Shown: positions 7,775-19,311, counted from the first letter of the stretch. The stretch: 64,000 nucleotides of DNA from SXRF01 sp039808985 (GCA_039808985.1 JBDHUC010000008.1:4944-68943), one strand, 5' to 3'. Translations and numbers: made by a program. Notes: generated by a model from the letters alone, not told the origin.

Positions 7775-10426
7775 TTAAGCAAGAGTTTCTGCCTTATTTT
7801 TAAGCTTATAGAGCAAATCCAACGCCTCACGCGGGGAAAGATTATCTGGCGAAATATTATTTATTTCCTGCACTAATTCAGAGAATTTTGATGGTATTTG
7901 CGGCTGCTGTTCATAAGAAAAAAGCGGCAGGCTGCCGCCAAGGCGCGGCGCGGCTCTCTGATCCTGCTCCAACTGGTGCAAAATATCAGAAGCGCGGGTT
8001 AGAACCGATGCGGGAAGACCGGCCAGACGCGCAACATGAATACCGTAAGACCTGTCAGCCGCGCCATTTGCAACCTCATGCAAAAACACCAGTTCACCTT
8101 TCCATTCCTTCACTTTCATCGTGTGGCAGGAAAGGGAATTAAGGCTGGAAGTAAGCTCGGTAAGTTCGTGATAGTGGGTGGCGAAAAGGCCACGGCATTT
8201 TATTGTATTATGGAGATGCTCAACCACCGCCCAGGCTATGGAAAGCCCATCGAAGGTTGCGGTGCCGCGCCCGATTTCATCAAGTATCACTAATGAACGG
8301 CTGGTCGCCTGGTGAAGTATGGTTGCGGTTTCCACCATCTCCACCATGAAGGTTGAATGGCCGCGTGCGAGATCGTCGGCTGCCCCTACGCGGCTGAAAA
8401 GCCTGTCCACAATACCGATAGTTGCCGACTGCGCAGGCACAAAAGCCCCGGTCTGCGCAAGTATGACGATAAGTGCATTCTGGCGCAGGAAAGTGCTTTT
8501 ACCTGCCATATTTGGCCCGGTAAGCAGCCACAGGCGCTGCATGTTTTCAAGGTTGCAGCCATTTCCCATAAATGCCACACCATCTTTTTTCAGGCTATCT
8601 TCAACCACCGGATGCCTGCCGCCTTTAATGTCGAAGGCCAGGTCGTTTGAAACCTGTGGGCGAATATAGTTTCTGCCGATAGCAAGATGAGCAAGTGCAG
8701 TGCTTACATCCACCTGCGCTACTGCACGGGCGGTGGTTATTATTTTTGTGCCAGCCACTGTTATCTGCTCCAGCAACCCTGCAAATATCTCCTGCTCAAG
8801 CTTAAGCGCATTACCGGCAGCTTCATTTATCCTGCGTTCAAGGCCAGAAAGCTCCACCGTGCTGTAGCGCAGGTTATTAGCCAATGTCTGGCGGTGGATA
8901 AAATCATTGGTTATCTTGCCCTGGTGGGCCTGTGTTATCTCCACAAAATAGCCAAGCATATTATTGAAGCGGATTTTAAGGGTAGAAATACCGGTCATTT
9001 CAATATAGCGCTGCTGGAGAGCAAGTATCGATTTCTGGCTTTCATCGCGCAGGTTGCGCAACTCATCAAGGGCCGCAGAATAGCCATTCTTCACAAAATT
9101 CCCATCCCGTGCGAACATCGGGCATTCAGGTTTTAAAATATTGCGGATATTTTCACTAAGCGTTTCATGCCCACCAAGGACCGGCAGCATTTCATAAAGA
9201 TTTTCGGGTAGCGATTTGCTTATAAACTCAAGTGCCACGCGCACCGATTGCGCGGCATTAAGGCCAGCAGCTATCACCAGTGCATCACGCGGTCCGCCAC
9301 GGTTTAAGCACAGGCGCGAAAGGGCGCGCTCCACATCCGGGCATTCTTTCAGGTAAGCCCGTATTGAGTTGCGCAAATCAGATTTCTCGGCAAATAGCTG
9401 CACATTATCAAGCCGTTCATTTATTTTTTTTATGTCGGTAAGCGGTGCGGAAAGCTGCGCGCAAAGCAGCCGCGCCCCTGCCGAAGTTATGGTTTCATCA
9501 ATCACAGAAAACAAACTTCCCTTACGCCTGCCAGATAATGTCTGCATCAGCTCTAAATTGCGCTGGCTGGCTGCGTCGATAAGCAGGTGTCCGCCGCTTA
9601 TTTCCCGGCGCGGTGCATCGAGCCTCGGCAGATTTTCTTTCTGGGTAAGTTTTACATAATCAAGCAACGCGCCACACGCGGAAAACTCCTGAGCTGAGAA
9701 TTCCCCAAACACCTCAAGGCTTGCAAGGTTATAGGCTTCTTTCAGTATCCTCTCGCCCCTTCTTGAATCAAAAAGATTATCGGCAAGGGGGGCGAATATG
9801 GGCCTGAAATCCTTTATTTCGTCAATTGCGGTAAGGCTTTCGGGAAGCAGCAATTCGCGCGGGTTGATGCGTGAAAGTTCCATTGCGATTGTCTGCCTGA
9901 GTGCGCTTATAACATGGAACTCCCCGGTGGAAATATCCAGCCAGGCAATTACATAATCGCTAGCTGGCACCCTGACCAGGGCCGCAAGATAATTCGCCTG
10001 GCGCGCATCCAGCAGGCTTTCTTCGGTGATGGTTCCGGGGGTTACTATACGCACTACATCACGCTGGATTATTGCCTTATAGCCACGTTTTTTAGCCTCA
10101 GCCGGGTCCTCAAGCTGCTCACAAATCGCAACACGCACCCCGGCGCGGATGAGCTTTTCCAGATAATATTCATGCGAATGGACGGGAACGCCGCACATAG
10201 GAATATCCTCGCCATTATGCCTGCCACGCTTGGTAAGGGCAATGTCGAGTATGTTTGCGGCCTTTATGGCATCGTCAAAAAACAGCTCATAGAAATCGCC
10301 CATGCGGTAAAAAAGCATGCAATCGGCGTGTTTCGCTTTGATAGCAAGAAACTGCTGCATGGCAGGAGTTACGCCCTCCTGCGCATCAGCCGGTACGATT
10401 TTTCCTGCGAGTGCTCCCTGGTTCAT
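7775..10426 (-). CDS. mutS: DNA mismatch repair ATPase MutS
   Basis: Mismatch recognition protein of 883 residues. The mismatch-reading Phe-x-Glu motif is at residues 45-47 (GDFYELF). The connector, lever and clamp domains are followed by the ABC-type ATPase, with Walker A GPNMAGKST near residue 640, the Walker B/signature LVILDEIGRGT near 715, and the ATHYHELT segment. The length and all landmarks match bacterial MutS. MutL is not in the window. The gene is followed 60 bp later by coaBC on the same strand, and the upstream chemoreceptor ends 40 bp after the mutS side, so the mutS promoter probably lies within or just beyond that 40-bp gap. Confidence 0.97.
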   Translation of the reverse strand: MNQGALAGKIVPADAQEGVTPAMQQFLAIKAKHADCMLFYRMGDFYELFFDDAIKAANILDIALTKRGRHNGEDIPMCGVPVHSHEYYLEKLIRAGVRVAICEQLEDPAEAKKRGYKAIIQRDVVRIVTPGTITEESLLDARQANYLAALVRVPASDYVIAWLDISTGEFHVISALRQTIAMELSRINPRELLLPESLTAIDEIKDFRPIFAPLADNLFDSRRGERILKEAYNLASLEVFGEFSAQEFSACGALLDYVKLTQKENLPRLDAPRREISGGHLLIDAASQRNLELMQTLSGRRKGSLFSVIDETITSAGARLLCAQLSAPLTDIKKINERLDNVQLFAEKSDLRNSIRAYLKECPDVERALSRLCLNRGGPRDALVIAAGLNAAQSVRVALEFISKSLPENLYEMLPVLGGHETLSENIRNILKPECPMFARDGNFVKNGYSAALDELRNLRDESQKSILALQQRYIEMTGISTLKIRFNNMLGYFVEITQAHQGKITNDFIHRQTLANNLRYSTVELSGLERRINEAAGNALKLEQEIFAGLLEQITVAGTKIITTARAVAQVDVSTALAHLAIGRNYIRPQVSNDLAFDIKGGRHPVVEDSLKKDGVAFMGNGCNLENMQRLWLLTGPNMAGKSTFLRQNALIVILAQTGAFVPAQSATIGIVDRLFSRVGAADDLARGHSTFMVEMVETATILHQATSRSLVILDEIGRGTATFDGLSIAWAVVEHLHNTIKCRGLFATHYHELTELTSSLNSLSCHTMKVKEWKGELVFLHEVANGAADRSYGIHVARLAGLPASVLTRASDILHQLEQDQRAAPRLGGSLPLFSYEQQPQIPSKFSELVQEINNISPDNLSPREALDLLYKLKNKAETLA

Positions 10427-10466
10427 AACCGCAGATTAGCAGTTAAAACTCCAGACTCAAGCCGAT

Positions 10467-12593
10467 TTATGCTGCGCGTATCTTGCTCAGGAACGCATCA
10501 ACCTGGGTATTTAACCCTTCAGCATGCTTGGAAAGCTCCTGCGAAGCGCTAAACATCTGCTCTGCAGCATTGCCTGACTGGGCAGCAGAGCTGCTTACAT
10601 CATTAAGGTTCTGCGATATAGTCTGCGTTCCTGATGCTGCGCTCTGCATGCTTTTTGCAATATCATTAGTTGTAGCAGACTGCTCCTCTACCGCCGAAGC
10701 AACACTGGAGGCAGCTTCGGAAATTGAATCAACCGATGCTTTGATTTCATTTAAAGCACTCACAATAGCGTGCGAAGCGGCGCGCATTTCTTCAACCACA
10801 ACTTTTATTTCAATAACAGATTTATCAGTCTGGCCAGCGAGATTCTTGACTTCATTGGCAACAACCGCAAAGCCTTTTCCTGCCTCCCCTGCCCGCGCTG
10901 ATTCAATTGTTGCGTTAAGCGCCAGCAAATTTATCTGCCCGGAAATTTCAGAAATCATTTCCATGGCACTGCTTACCTTATCAGACGATTGCGTAAGCGC
11001 ATTGGCAAGGGCATCCGCATTAGATGTTTTTTCTCCTGACTGGGTAACAAGGCTGGTAGTTTTATGGAACTGGCTTGATATTTCCTTAACTGATGCAGAC
11101 AGCTCTTCTGTTGCCGCGGCCACAGCCTGTACATTCGACATAGTAAGGGTAGCTGCGCTGGCCGCATCGCTTGTTTTAGCCACGCTTCCATTTATCGCCA
11201 TCATCATATTCTGGGCTGTTTGTGAAAGCTCGGTTGATGCCGCCGCCACAATATTTACAATTCCTTTTACACTATTTTCAAAATCGTTTGCCAGCTTTTC
11301 CTGCATTTCCTTCTTGTTTTGCTCAACCTCTGCTTTTTCATAATCAGCATAAGCAAGCTTGGACTGAATAGCCTTTAGAGTTACCAGTATATTGCCCAGC
11401 TCATCTTCGGTTGCTTCTATTTCCGTATTTAAATTGCCGCCTAGAATCGAAGTAAGGCGTGAACCAAGATACGATAATTTATTGCTGAAAAACTTATGCA
11501 GGTAGCGTGATGATAAAAACGCAAATCCTACGCCAAATACAATCACACACAAAGACACCCAAACCCCTATTGTGAAATTATCCCGCCCGATTTTATATTC
11601 CTGTTCGGCAACGGAAAGCTGTAAATCAATCAGCTCGGAGTTGGTAGCAGATGCTTTTTTAAATAACTCCATTGATTTTGGCAGAAATTGCGCAAGCTCG
11701 CTGGTTTTCCCGGCTTTAGCCAAAGAAATTGCAGGGGTAAGGCCATTATCAAAAAAATCTTTTCGTTCAGCAGCATATTTTTTCGCTAAAATTTCCTCTT
11801 CAGGCGTAAGGTAGGTTGCCATATAAGCATCCCAGGTTTCTGTTATCTTGCGGGTATTTTTATCTATTTGTTCGAGCGATGCCCCACCATCCTGCGCATA
11901 GCCAGCCGCCATGGCCGAGATGCTCAGCATGCTTTGATCCATTAAAGAATTTATACCCGAAAGTTGCCCAGCGGTAACGGTTCGGTCCTCATATACAGTA
12001 CGCAGGGAATTCTTCATCTCATTACTAAGGAATAAACCCGAGCCGCCAATCAAAACCATCATGAAACATAATGCAGCGGCAACCGATGATATTTTCACAT
12101 CAAGCAATTCAAACTTCCTGGACATGCGCGCCACAAACGCCGTACTCAATATACGCCCATGCTTTATACACAGGCCTTTGGCGTTCTTTTCCCTGAATTT
12201 CCTGTAAATACTATCTACTTCAGCAACAACCTGCCTTTCTGGCTTGGTGCGGATTGATATATAGCCGGTGAATTTCCCATTTTCGACAGAAGGCGCAGCA
12301 TTAGCGTAAACCCAATAGTAATCCCCATTTTTGCAGCGGTTTTTTACATAGCCTCCCCAAGGTATACCAGCTTTCAGGTCAGCCCATAAATCTTCAAAAG
12401 CCTCAGTAGGCATTTCTGGATGGCGCACTATATTATGAGGCTGCCCTATAAGTTCTTCCTTGGTAAATCCGGAGATGTCTATGAACGCCTTATTTACAAA
12501 GGTCAACCTACCCTTTGCGTCAGTCCTGGAAACAATCAGGTCTTTATCATTTAATAGTATTTCATTACTGGTAATGGGTTGGTTTATGCGCAT
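10467..12593 (-). CDS. PAS-domain methyl-accepting chemotaxis protein (Aer-like N-terminus)
   Basis: A 708-residue chemoreceptor. Residues 15-120 form a PAS domain with the Aer-type sequence FVNKAFIDISGFTKEEL and NIVRHPEMP, probably binding FAD or another cofactor. TM1 is near 170-190. A periplasmic four-helix-bundle-like region follows to TM2 near 350, then a HAMP-like linker and the C-terminal signalling hairpin whose tip reads INLLALNATIESARAGE. It should control CheA. Unlike Aer, it has a sizeable extracytoplasmic region between two TMs in addition to PAS, so it may sense both internal redox and external cues. I start at the ATG at 12593; the frame extends to a TTG at 12605. No flagellar or che genes are in the window. 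Confidence 0.92.
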   Translation of the reverse strand: MRINQPITSNEILLNDKDLIVSRTDAKGRLTFVNKAFIDISGFTKEELIGQPHNIVRHPEMPTEAFEDLWADLKAGIPWGGYVKNRCKNGDYYWVYANAAPSVENGKFTGYISIRTKPERQVVAEVDSIYRKFREKNAKGLCIKHGRILSTAFVARMSRKFELLDVKISSVAAALCFMMVLIGGSGLFLSNEMKNSLRTVYEDRTVTAGQLSGINSLMDQSMLSISAMAAGYAQDGGASLEQIDKNTRKITETWDAYMATYLTPEEEILAKKYAAERKDFFDNGLTPAISLAKAGKTSELAQFLPKSMELFKKASATNSELIDLQLSVAEQEYKIGRDNFTIGVWVSLCVIVFGVGFAFLSSRYLHKFFSNKLSYLGSRLTSILGGNLNTEIEATEDELGNILVTLKAIQSKLAYADYEKAEVEQNKKEMQEKLANDFENSVKGIVNIVAAASTELSQTAQNMMMAINGSVAKTSDAASAATLTMSNVQAVAAATEELSASVKEISSQFHKTTSLVTQSGEKTSNADALANALTQSSDKVSSAMEMISEISGQINLLALNATIESARAGEAGKGFAVVANEVKNLAGQTDKSVIEIKVVVEEMRAASHAIVSALNEIKASVDSISEAASSVASAVEEQSATTNDIAKSMQSAASGTQTISQNLNDVSSSAAQSGNAAEQMFSASQELSKHAEGLNTQVDAFLSKIRAA

Positions 12594-12753
12594 ACATTGC
12601 CTCAATAATGGTTATATTTATTTGCTACTTGCGATAGCGACAATAGCATAAAAAAAATTATTTTCTATAAATAATTTAAGTTATCAATATGTTGTACCTT
12701 ATTAAAACAGTCAACTTTATTGCAGGCTATAATTTACGCCTTATTATCTGCTA

Positions 12754-14097
12754 TTAATCTTCAGTTTCAGCGTAAGGATTTTTATTCTTTTTTATTTTTA
12801 TTCTTATCGGGACAGATGGCAGCTTGAAAGTTTCGCGCAGGCTGTTGGTCAGGTAGCGTATATAGCTATCGGGTATTTCACTGGTGTTGGAAAATAAAAT
12901 AAAGCTCGGTGGACGCGATGATTTTTGCGTCATGTAGCGTATCTTGATACGCCGCGAACGCACCAAAGGCGGAGCATGTATCTCCAGTGCTGATTCCAGC
13001 CAGCGGTTAAGCGCACCTGTTCCAATCTCTTTATTCCAAAGCTCATATAAATTAAAACAGGTCTTAAGAAGCTTTGGTATCTGGAACCCGGTTTCTGCTG
13101 AGATTGGAACAACCTCCACACCTTTTAGTTGCGGCAGGGTTTTTTCCAGTATCTCATTTATTGCTTTCAGATAAGCCGGCTTATCAGACACAGTATCCCA
13201 TTTATTTATGGCAACCACCATTGCGCGCCCTTCCTGTTCCACCAGCGAAGCTATAGTATTTTCCTGCTTCTCCATCGGAGCCTGTGCGTCAATCACCAAT
13301 ATCACAACATGCGCATACTGCACAGCGCGGAGCGTATCAGCAACAGCAAGCCTTTCCACTTTAGCAGTGACATTACTTTTGCGGCGCATACCTGCCGTAT
13401 CAACCAGCTTAACAGCCCTGCCGCCAAATTCAAAATCCACTGCTATGGCATCGCGGGTTATACCAGCTTCAGGGCCGGTAAGCACCCGGTCTTCACCCAA
13501 TATTTTATTTACCAGGGTTGACTTTCCTACATTGGGGCGGCCAACAACAGCTATCTGCATTGGAGTATTTATATCTTCTATTACTTCGGTATGTTCACTT
13601 TGCTCCTTAGAAAATGGCGCGAGCGCATCATACAATTCCGAAAGCCCTTCGCCATGCGCCGCAGAAATTGCAACCGGCTCGCCAAAACCCAGGCGGTAAC
13701 TTTCAGATATGGTGTCACTGGCCCTCCCGCCTTCGGACTTGTTCACAACCAGTATGGTTTTTGTTTTTTTCCTGCGCACCAGTTGGGCAAAATGCTTGTC
13801 AATCGGGGTTATTCCTGTACGCCCGTCAACCACCAGCAAGGTAACATCAGCTTCATCTATCGCTTTTTCCGTCTGCGCTGTCATGCGTGCAGCCAGGCTT
13901 CCTTCAGGCGCATCTTCCAGCCCTGCCGTGTCAATAATGGTGAATTCCATACCGCCAAGGCTTGCGGCTCCCTCGCGCCGGTCACGCGTTACTCCCGGCA
14001 TATCATCTACCAGGGCATGCTGCTTTCCGGTTAAGCGGTTAAACAAAGTCGATTTCCCGACATTGGGCCGCCCCGCAACCACAACTGTAAAAGTCAT
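12754..14097 (-). CDS. der: Ribosome assembly GTPase Der (EngA)
   Basis: Essential GTPase in 50S subunit maturation; 447 residues. Two tandem G domains are visible, each with GRPNVGKST (near residues 9 and 185), DTAG boxes and NKxE/D boxes (VVNKSE; AINKWD). A KH-like C-terminal domain follows, with a basic tail (RIKIKKNKNPY). It is the last gene of the yfgM-like/bamB/der run, starting 4 bp after the bamB stop. This order is widely conserved in proteobacteria. The sequence is intact, with no unusual features. Confidence 0.97.
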   Translation of the reverse strand: MTFTVVVAGRPNVGKSTLFNRLTGKQHALVDDMPGVTRDRREGAASLGGMEFTIIDTAGLEDAPEGSLAARMTAQTEKAIDEADVTLLVVDGRTGITPIDKHFAQLVRRKKTKTILVVNKSEGGRASDTISESYRLGFGEPVAISAAHGEGLSELYDALAPFSKEQSEHTEVIEDINTPMQIAVVGRPNVGKSTLVNKILGEDRVLTGPEAGITRDAIAVDFEFGGRAVKLVDTAGMRRKSNVTAKVERLAVADTLRAVQYAHVVILVIDAQAPMEKQENTIASLVEQEGRAMVVAINKWDTVSDKPAYLKAINEILEKTLPQLKGVEVVPISAETGFQIPKLLKTCFNLYELWNKEIGTGALNRWLESALEIHAPPLVRSRRIKIRYMTQKSSRPPSFILFSNTSEIPDSYIRYLTNSLRETFKLPSVPIRIKIKKNKNPYAETED

Positions 14098-14101
14098 ATC
14101 G

Positions 14102-15433
14102 CTACTGGAATGAATATAATGTTGCGTCCTGGCTTACAAGATACAGCCTGCCGCCTGCAACAACCGGCCTGGTTACGATATTGCCCGGTATAGACTTTGT
14201 TTCCAGAACCTTACCACTTACCGCCGCTACCATCACCATTTTCCCATTTGAGCTTACCAGCAGCAGCCTGCCGCTGACCATGACCGGGCCACGCCAGGTT
14301 ATAGGCTTGGTTTTTTCCTTGGCATTCTCATAGCTGTCCAGTTGCGAAATCCAGCGTATCTTGCCGGTATTTTTTACAAAATCCACCAGCACGTTATCAG
14401 TTGTAAGCAGGAATAAATCATCACCAGCAAGCCATGGCGTGTTCAATGATGCCACCTGCTGCTGCCATACACGCTGGCCAAGGGCTATGTTTATTGCAGT
14501 TGTAAGGCCATTATTGCTGCATGCAAAAGCGATGCCGTTATCAACAACCGGGCTTCCGCCAATGCCTGAGAACAAACCAGATGCCTGCGTATGTTTGCTT
14601 TGCATCAGGCTGTCGCTCCATAGCTCCTTTCCATCAGCAAGAGAAAGCGCAAATAATTCGCCGGAAGAATAAGGGACAATAACATCATCTCCTGCAATCG
14701 TTGGGGATACGCTGTTCATAACCGCTGCGGTTTCATCAATACCACGGTGGTCCCATAATATATCACCTGTCCTTGCTGATAGGGCATAAGTCTGGTTATC
14801 AATAGTCATTATAACAATTTTAGTGCCAGAAACAGCGGGAGAACCACGTAATGGCGAAGTAAAATCCCTGCTCCATATTTTAGCGCCGTTCTCAACACTT
14901 ATGGCAGCCACCTGCCCCTGTCCGGTAGTTGCGTAAAGAACAGCGCCATCAACCGCCAGGCCGCCGCCTATCACTTCATGCTCGTCCTTATCGGCAACAA
15001 CTTTGGATTTCCAGCGCACCTTGCTTATATCAGCAGCATCATGGGCAGAAATAATACCGGCAGAATCCATAACAAAAACTACCCCGCCTGAAACAACCGG
15101 ATGCGGCACAAGGCTATGCGAGAAATCGTTACCACTGCCAACTTTAGCAGAATTTTTATTTTCAAATTTCCCACCAGCCAGATTGGCAAGCTGGGATGTG
15201 AACATACCATTGCCCTGCAACCAATTGGTATTTGCCGTTTCGGCAGGCAATACCGGCGGGCTGTTTCTAAGGGCATCATCTATTTTCAGTTTGCTTTCAA
15301 CCGGAAGGGCAACCCTGCGTTCGCCGGGAAGCTTGGCCTTTTCTTCGGTTGCCCCTCCCATCCATGACGGCATATGGCTACAGGCGCCAAGCATACCGGA
15401 CATAACAAATAACAAGGCTATACGCTTATTCAT
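14102..15433 (-). CDS. bamB: Outer membrane protein assembly factor BamB
   Basis: Outer-membrane lipoprotein of the BAM complex that folds beta-barrel proteins. It has 443 residues and an N-terminal lipoprotein signal ending in the lipobox MLGAC (Cys18). The body carries PQQ-like repeats (W-x-x, G-x-V-Y/L-A-x-T-x-G) forming an eight-bladed beta-propeller. It starts within the last 8 bp of the upstream yfgM-like gene and is followed 4 bp later by der. The porin and the large adhesin elsewhere in the window are examples of outer-membrane cargo that would need BAM. Confidence 0.93.
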   Translation of the reverse strand: MNKRIALLFVMSGMLGACSHMPSWMGGATEEKAKLPGERRVALPVESKLKIDDALRNSPPVLPAETANTNWLQGNGMFTSQLANLAGGKFENKNSAKVGSGNDFSHSLVPHPVVSGGVVFVMDSAGIISAHDAADISKVRWKSKVVADKDEHEVIGGGLAVDGAVLYATTGQGQVAAISVENGAKIWSRDFTSPLRGSPAVSGTKIVIMTIDNQTYALSARTGDILWDHRGIDETAAVMNSVSPTIAGDDVIVPYSSGELFALSLADGKELWSDSLMQSKHTQASGLFSGIGGSPVVDNGIAFACSNNGLTTAINIALGQRVWQQQVASLNTPWLAGDDLFLLTTDNVLVDFVKNTGKIRWISQLDSYENAKEKTKPITWRGPVMVSGRLLLVSSNGKMVMVAAVSGKVLETKSIPGNIVTRPVVAGGRLYLVSQDATLYSFQ

Positions 15434-16076
15434 TGGATACCTTCTTTTCTGCTGGTTTAGCTGCTAATTTTTCCGGCGCAATCATACGCAAAACTTCCTT
15501 CGCGCGACTGGCAAGAGATATTGGGGTTTTTTCATCATTGGCCAGCGCAGCGAATATATCAGCCGCTTCCGCATTTTTTCCACGACCCAACAACTGCCAT
15601 GCCTTCTGCTCGGCAAGCGTATGATAAAATGGGGAAGATTGCGGGGCGTCTATTGCCTCGCCATCACCGATTGCCTTTACTTTTACAAGGGCGCCAAGGC
15701 TTGAGCCATTATCATTTTTTGCGAGGGACTCATAAGTTTTTTTAACGCCTTCATCATCGCCTGCCTGATATTGCGCAATCGCCTTTTGCAACATCGCAAT
15801 CACATAATATGGTGATGATGTGTCATCTGCAACATTTGAGAATATGCTTACAGCGCCTTTATAATCACCCGTATTCATATGCTCGGAACCGCTTAGCAAC
15901 TGCGCGGTTTTTGCCTCCGCCTGACGCTGGCTGTAATCATCCCAGGCCACGTATATTGCGGTAAACGCAATTATGGCAACGCTTCCCCATATCGCAAAAC
16001 GGCCAAAACTTTTCCAGATATTTTCCAGACGTTCGCGTTTTACTTCTTCCTCAATTTCCCTGAATAGTTCACTCAT
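15426..16076 (-). CDS. YfgM-like tetratricopeptide membrane protein
   Basis: A 216-residue protein with a short cytoplasmic N-terminus rich in E/K, one membrane anchor at about residues 27-46, and a periplasmic TPR-like helical region. It matches the TPR_21/YfgM family, known in E. coli as an ancillary SecYEG subunit acting with the chaperone PpiD on proteins entering the periplasm. The conserved position directly before bamB and der supports the call. The ribosome-binding site AGGAG lies just upstream. A hairpin element (16091-16130) abuts the leader. Confidence 0.85.
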   Translation of the reverse strand: MSELFREIEEEVKRERLENIWKSFGRFAIWGSVAIIAFTAIYVAWDDYSQRQAEAKTAQLLSGSEHMNTGDYKGAVSIFSNVADDTSSPYYVIAMLQKAIAQYQAGDDEGVKKTYESLAKNDNGSSLGALVKVKAIGDGEAIDAPQSSPFYHTLAEQKAWQLLGRGKNAEAADIFAALANDEKTPISLASRAKEVLRMIAPEKLAAKPAEKKVSNE

Positions 16077-16090
16077 ATTCTACTCCTAGT

Positions 16091-16130
16091 TATTAGAAGT
16101 CCTTCGCTCCGCTCAGTGTACTTTCTAATA
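16091..16130. repeat. Small palindromic element in the leader of the yfgM-like gene
   Basis: The arms TATTAGAAGT (16091-16100) and ACTTTCTAATA (16120-16130) pair with a one-base bulge. The interior, CCTTCGCTCCGCTCAGTG, is GC-rich. On the minus strand the right end lies just before the AGGAG ribosome-binding site of the yfgM-like gene. It may be a terminator for guaA read-through, a leader hairpin, or a remnant of a dispersed palindromic repeat. Confidence 0.5.
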
Positions 16131-16161
16131 TTTTATCAATTAAATATCTAACCCTAGCTCC

Positions 16162-16224
16162 AAATCCTATTATTATGTGGCAACAAGCGCAGCAAACAAA
16201 GCGTTTGCCCATAATAATAGGATT

Positions 16225-16225
<1 letters not shown>
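16162..16225. repeat. Perfect 16-bp inverted repeat with nested stem at the guaA 3' end
   Basis: The arm AAATCCTATTATTATG at 16162-16177 is matched exactly by CATAATAATAGGATTT at 16210-16225. The 32-nt interior contains a second stem, GGCAA (16179-16183) with TTGCC (16205-16209). The outer arm shares its last base with the guaA stop codon. It could serve as a guaA terminator, but no T-run follows on the guaA strand, so an mRNA-stabilising 3' hairpin or a small inserted palindrome is also possible. Confidence 0.7.
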
Positions 16226-17764
<1,539 letters not shown>

Positions 17765-17772
<8 letters not shown>

Positions 17773-18337
17773 TTAAAAAAACTTCTACTTTATGTTTAAT
17801 TTTATTGTTAGCGGCTTTTTCATCACCATCTCTTATCAAATCTTCCTTTATGCCAGTTTTTATAAGCTGCTCCTTCACCAGTTCCATCCTCTTATGAGAT
17901 AATCCTGCATCTGTTTTTCTTGATGCCGATTTATCTATAATAGCAACCTCATAATCACTAATTCCTGCCAGTTTTTCCAGCATACCTTTTAATACGGCAT
18001 TTGAAGCGGGAGTTATCTTAACTGTTTCAGGCTCAAAGAAAACAACAAAAGAAGTTGTTGTTGCCGCCATAGTTTGAATCGGCTTTTTATTTATGCTTTT
18101 TTTGCGGATATTTCTATCTATTTTTTTACAGCTATCAATTTGGGGCTTCCTGGCAATTTTCTTTTGTTTTTTAGCCTGCGGCTTATGCACAGTTTTTTTA
18201 ATTATTTTATGATGACTTACAGCGGATTGGTGGCTTACAACAGGCAACACTTCCTGGGCAGGCTTTTCAGCAAAATCATCCGAGCAGCCAGCAAGCAAAA
18301 TAAGGGTAAGCAAGCTTATAGCAGCCGGTTTAATCAT
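17765..18337 (-). CDS. Small lipoprotein with degenerate OmpA-like C-terminal domain
   Basis: A 190-residue predicted lipoprotein with signal peptide and lipobox LLAGC (Cys18). A very basic linker, rich in K, H and Q, spans about residues 40-90. The C-terminal domain of about 95 residues (FVVFFEPETVKITPAS onward) has the OmpA beta-alpha-beta-alpha pattern. The core ligand motif normally reading GHTD is replaced by IDKSASRKTD, so peptidoglycan binding may be altered. It overlaps the preceding lipoprotein gene by 8 bp and guaA by 8 bp, so all three are coupled. I do not recognise a named gene. Confidence 0.65.
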
Positions 18338-19187
18338 TAGCGGAAACCGCCAGCAGGTGGCGGGAAGAAGTTACAAGAATCTCAACCCCATCGCTGCTTT
18401 GCTCATCATCATTGCTTAAATGAACTGCATCAGCCGATAATTTTTCAGCATCCAGCTTGCCAAACACTATCTTTTTCTTAGGGATACGCGCCTTAACCAA
18501 CTCACTGCGAATATTTTTCAGGCGCCTGTCTGTAAGATATTTACTTTTCATATCCTTTGCATCCATATCGGAAACAAGCTGGACAATATAATCTTTCCTG
18601 CCTTTCAATTCCTGCACGATCTCCCTGATAACGTCAACTTCCTCACCACCAAGCTCTGCGCTTCCCGGTACAAATTCTATGCGGTTATCGCTGGCATCGC
18701 CAAATTCCATATGGTCAGCAATCATACGCATTTCATTGTAAGAAGTTGCAAACTCGCTGGCACATGAATTTTTAATATCAGGCTGCGCTTTTTTATTTTC
18801 CTGACCATTCCAGCAATCGAACAACAACTGCATCCGCGCAGCCCTTTGCGGCTCAGTTTTTTTCACTTCATCATCCAGCAATTCAACAAGCCCGTAACGC
18901 GCCGACGCCAGCTTTTTTACATCAGCAGAAGAAGGATTAACCTTGTCTGGCTCCACTTCCTCGCCCTTTGCAGCCCTTACGCCCTTAGCCGCGTAATAGT
19001 CAGCCGAATGGCTGCGGTCCTGCTCTATTTCTGATTCGCTATAAGCTAAATATTCAGCCGCCAGCGAGCCATTAAAATCTTTTTCCTTGGGATTTATTTC
19101 CTTTAGCTGCTGCAAATTGGATGTACATCCTGCAAGTAAAATCACAGGTACCAGGCGCATTATAAATGGACAAAGGTGAAAACGCAT
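18330..19187 (-). CDS. Lipoprotein with OmpA-like C-terminal domain
   Basis: About 285 residues starting at the ATG at 19187; the frame extends to a TTG at 19196, and an ATG at 19160 is also possible. A signal sequence ends in the lipobox LLAGC. The middle region is charged and helical. The C-terminal part (IEFVPGSAELGGEEVDVIRE onward) matches the OmpA/Pal fold pattern, including the LTDRRLKNIRSELVKARIPKKKI helix-turn, but lacks the classical NxxLSxxRA wording. It is followed, with an 8-bp overlap, by a second smaller lipoprotein of the same general kind. Probably anchored in the outer membrane facing the periplasm. No named homologue recognised. Confidence 0.65.
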   Translation of the reverse strand: MRFHLCPFIMRLVPVILLAGCTSNLQQLKEINPKEKDFNGSLAAEYLAYSESEIEQDRSHSADYYAAKGVRAAKGEEVEPDKVNPSSADVKKLASARYGLVELLDDEVKKTEPQRAARMQLLFDCWNGQENKKAQPDIKNSCASEFATSYNEMRMIADHMEFGDASDNRIEFVPGSAELGGEEVDVIREIVQELKGRKDYIVQLVSDMDAKDMKSKYLTDRRLKNIRSELVKARIPKKKIVFGKLDAEKLSADAVHLSNDDEQSSDGVEILVTSSRHLLAVSAND

Positions 19188-19282
19188 ATGCTGCAAGTAT
19201 AAGTTAATTATGACTAATTAGTGCATAACATAGCGATTTTATTGAATTTGTATAGTCTATTATTGGTAATTTTAATTTACTA

Positions 19283-19311
19283 TTGCATTAGGTGGGATTT
19301 GCCCCTATATA
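19283..19311 (+). promoter_or_regulatory. Predicted sigma-70-type promoter of ndk
   Basis: TTGCAT (19283-19288), a 17-bp spacer and TATATA (19306-19311) lie 33 bp before the ndk start codon. An AAGGAG ribosome-binding site follows at about 19331. The intergenic stretch is divergent with the OmpA-like lipoprotein gene, whose own promoter should lie in the same 157 bp. Confidence 0.55.
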
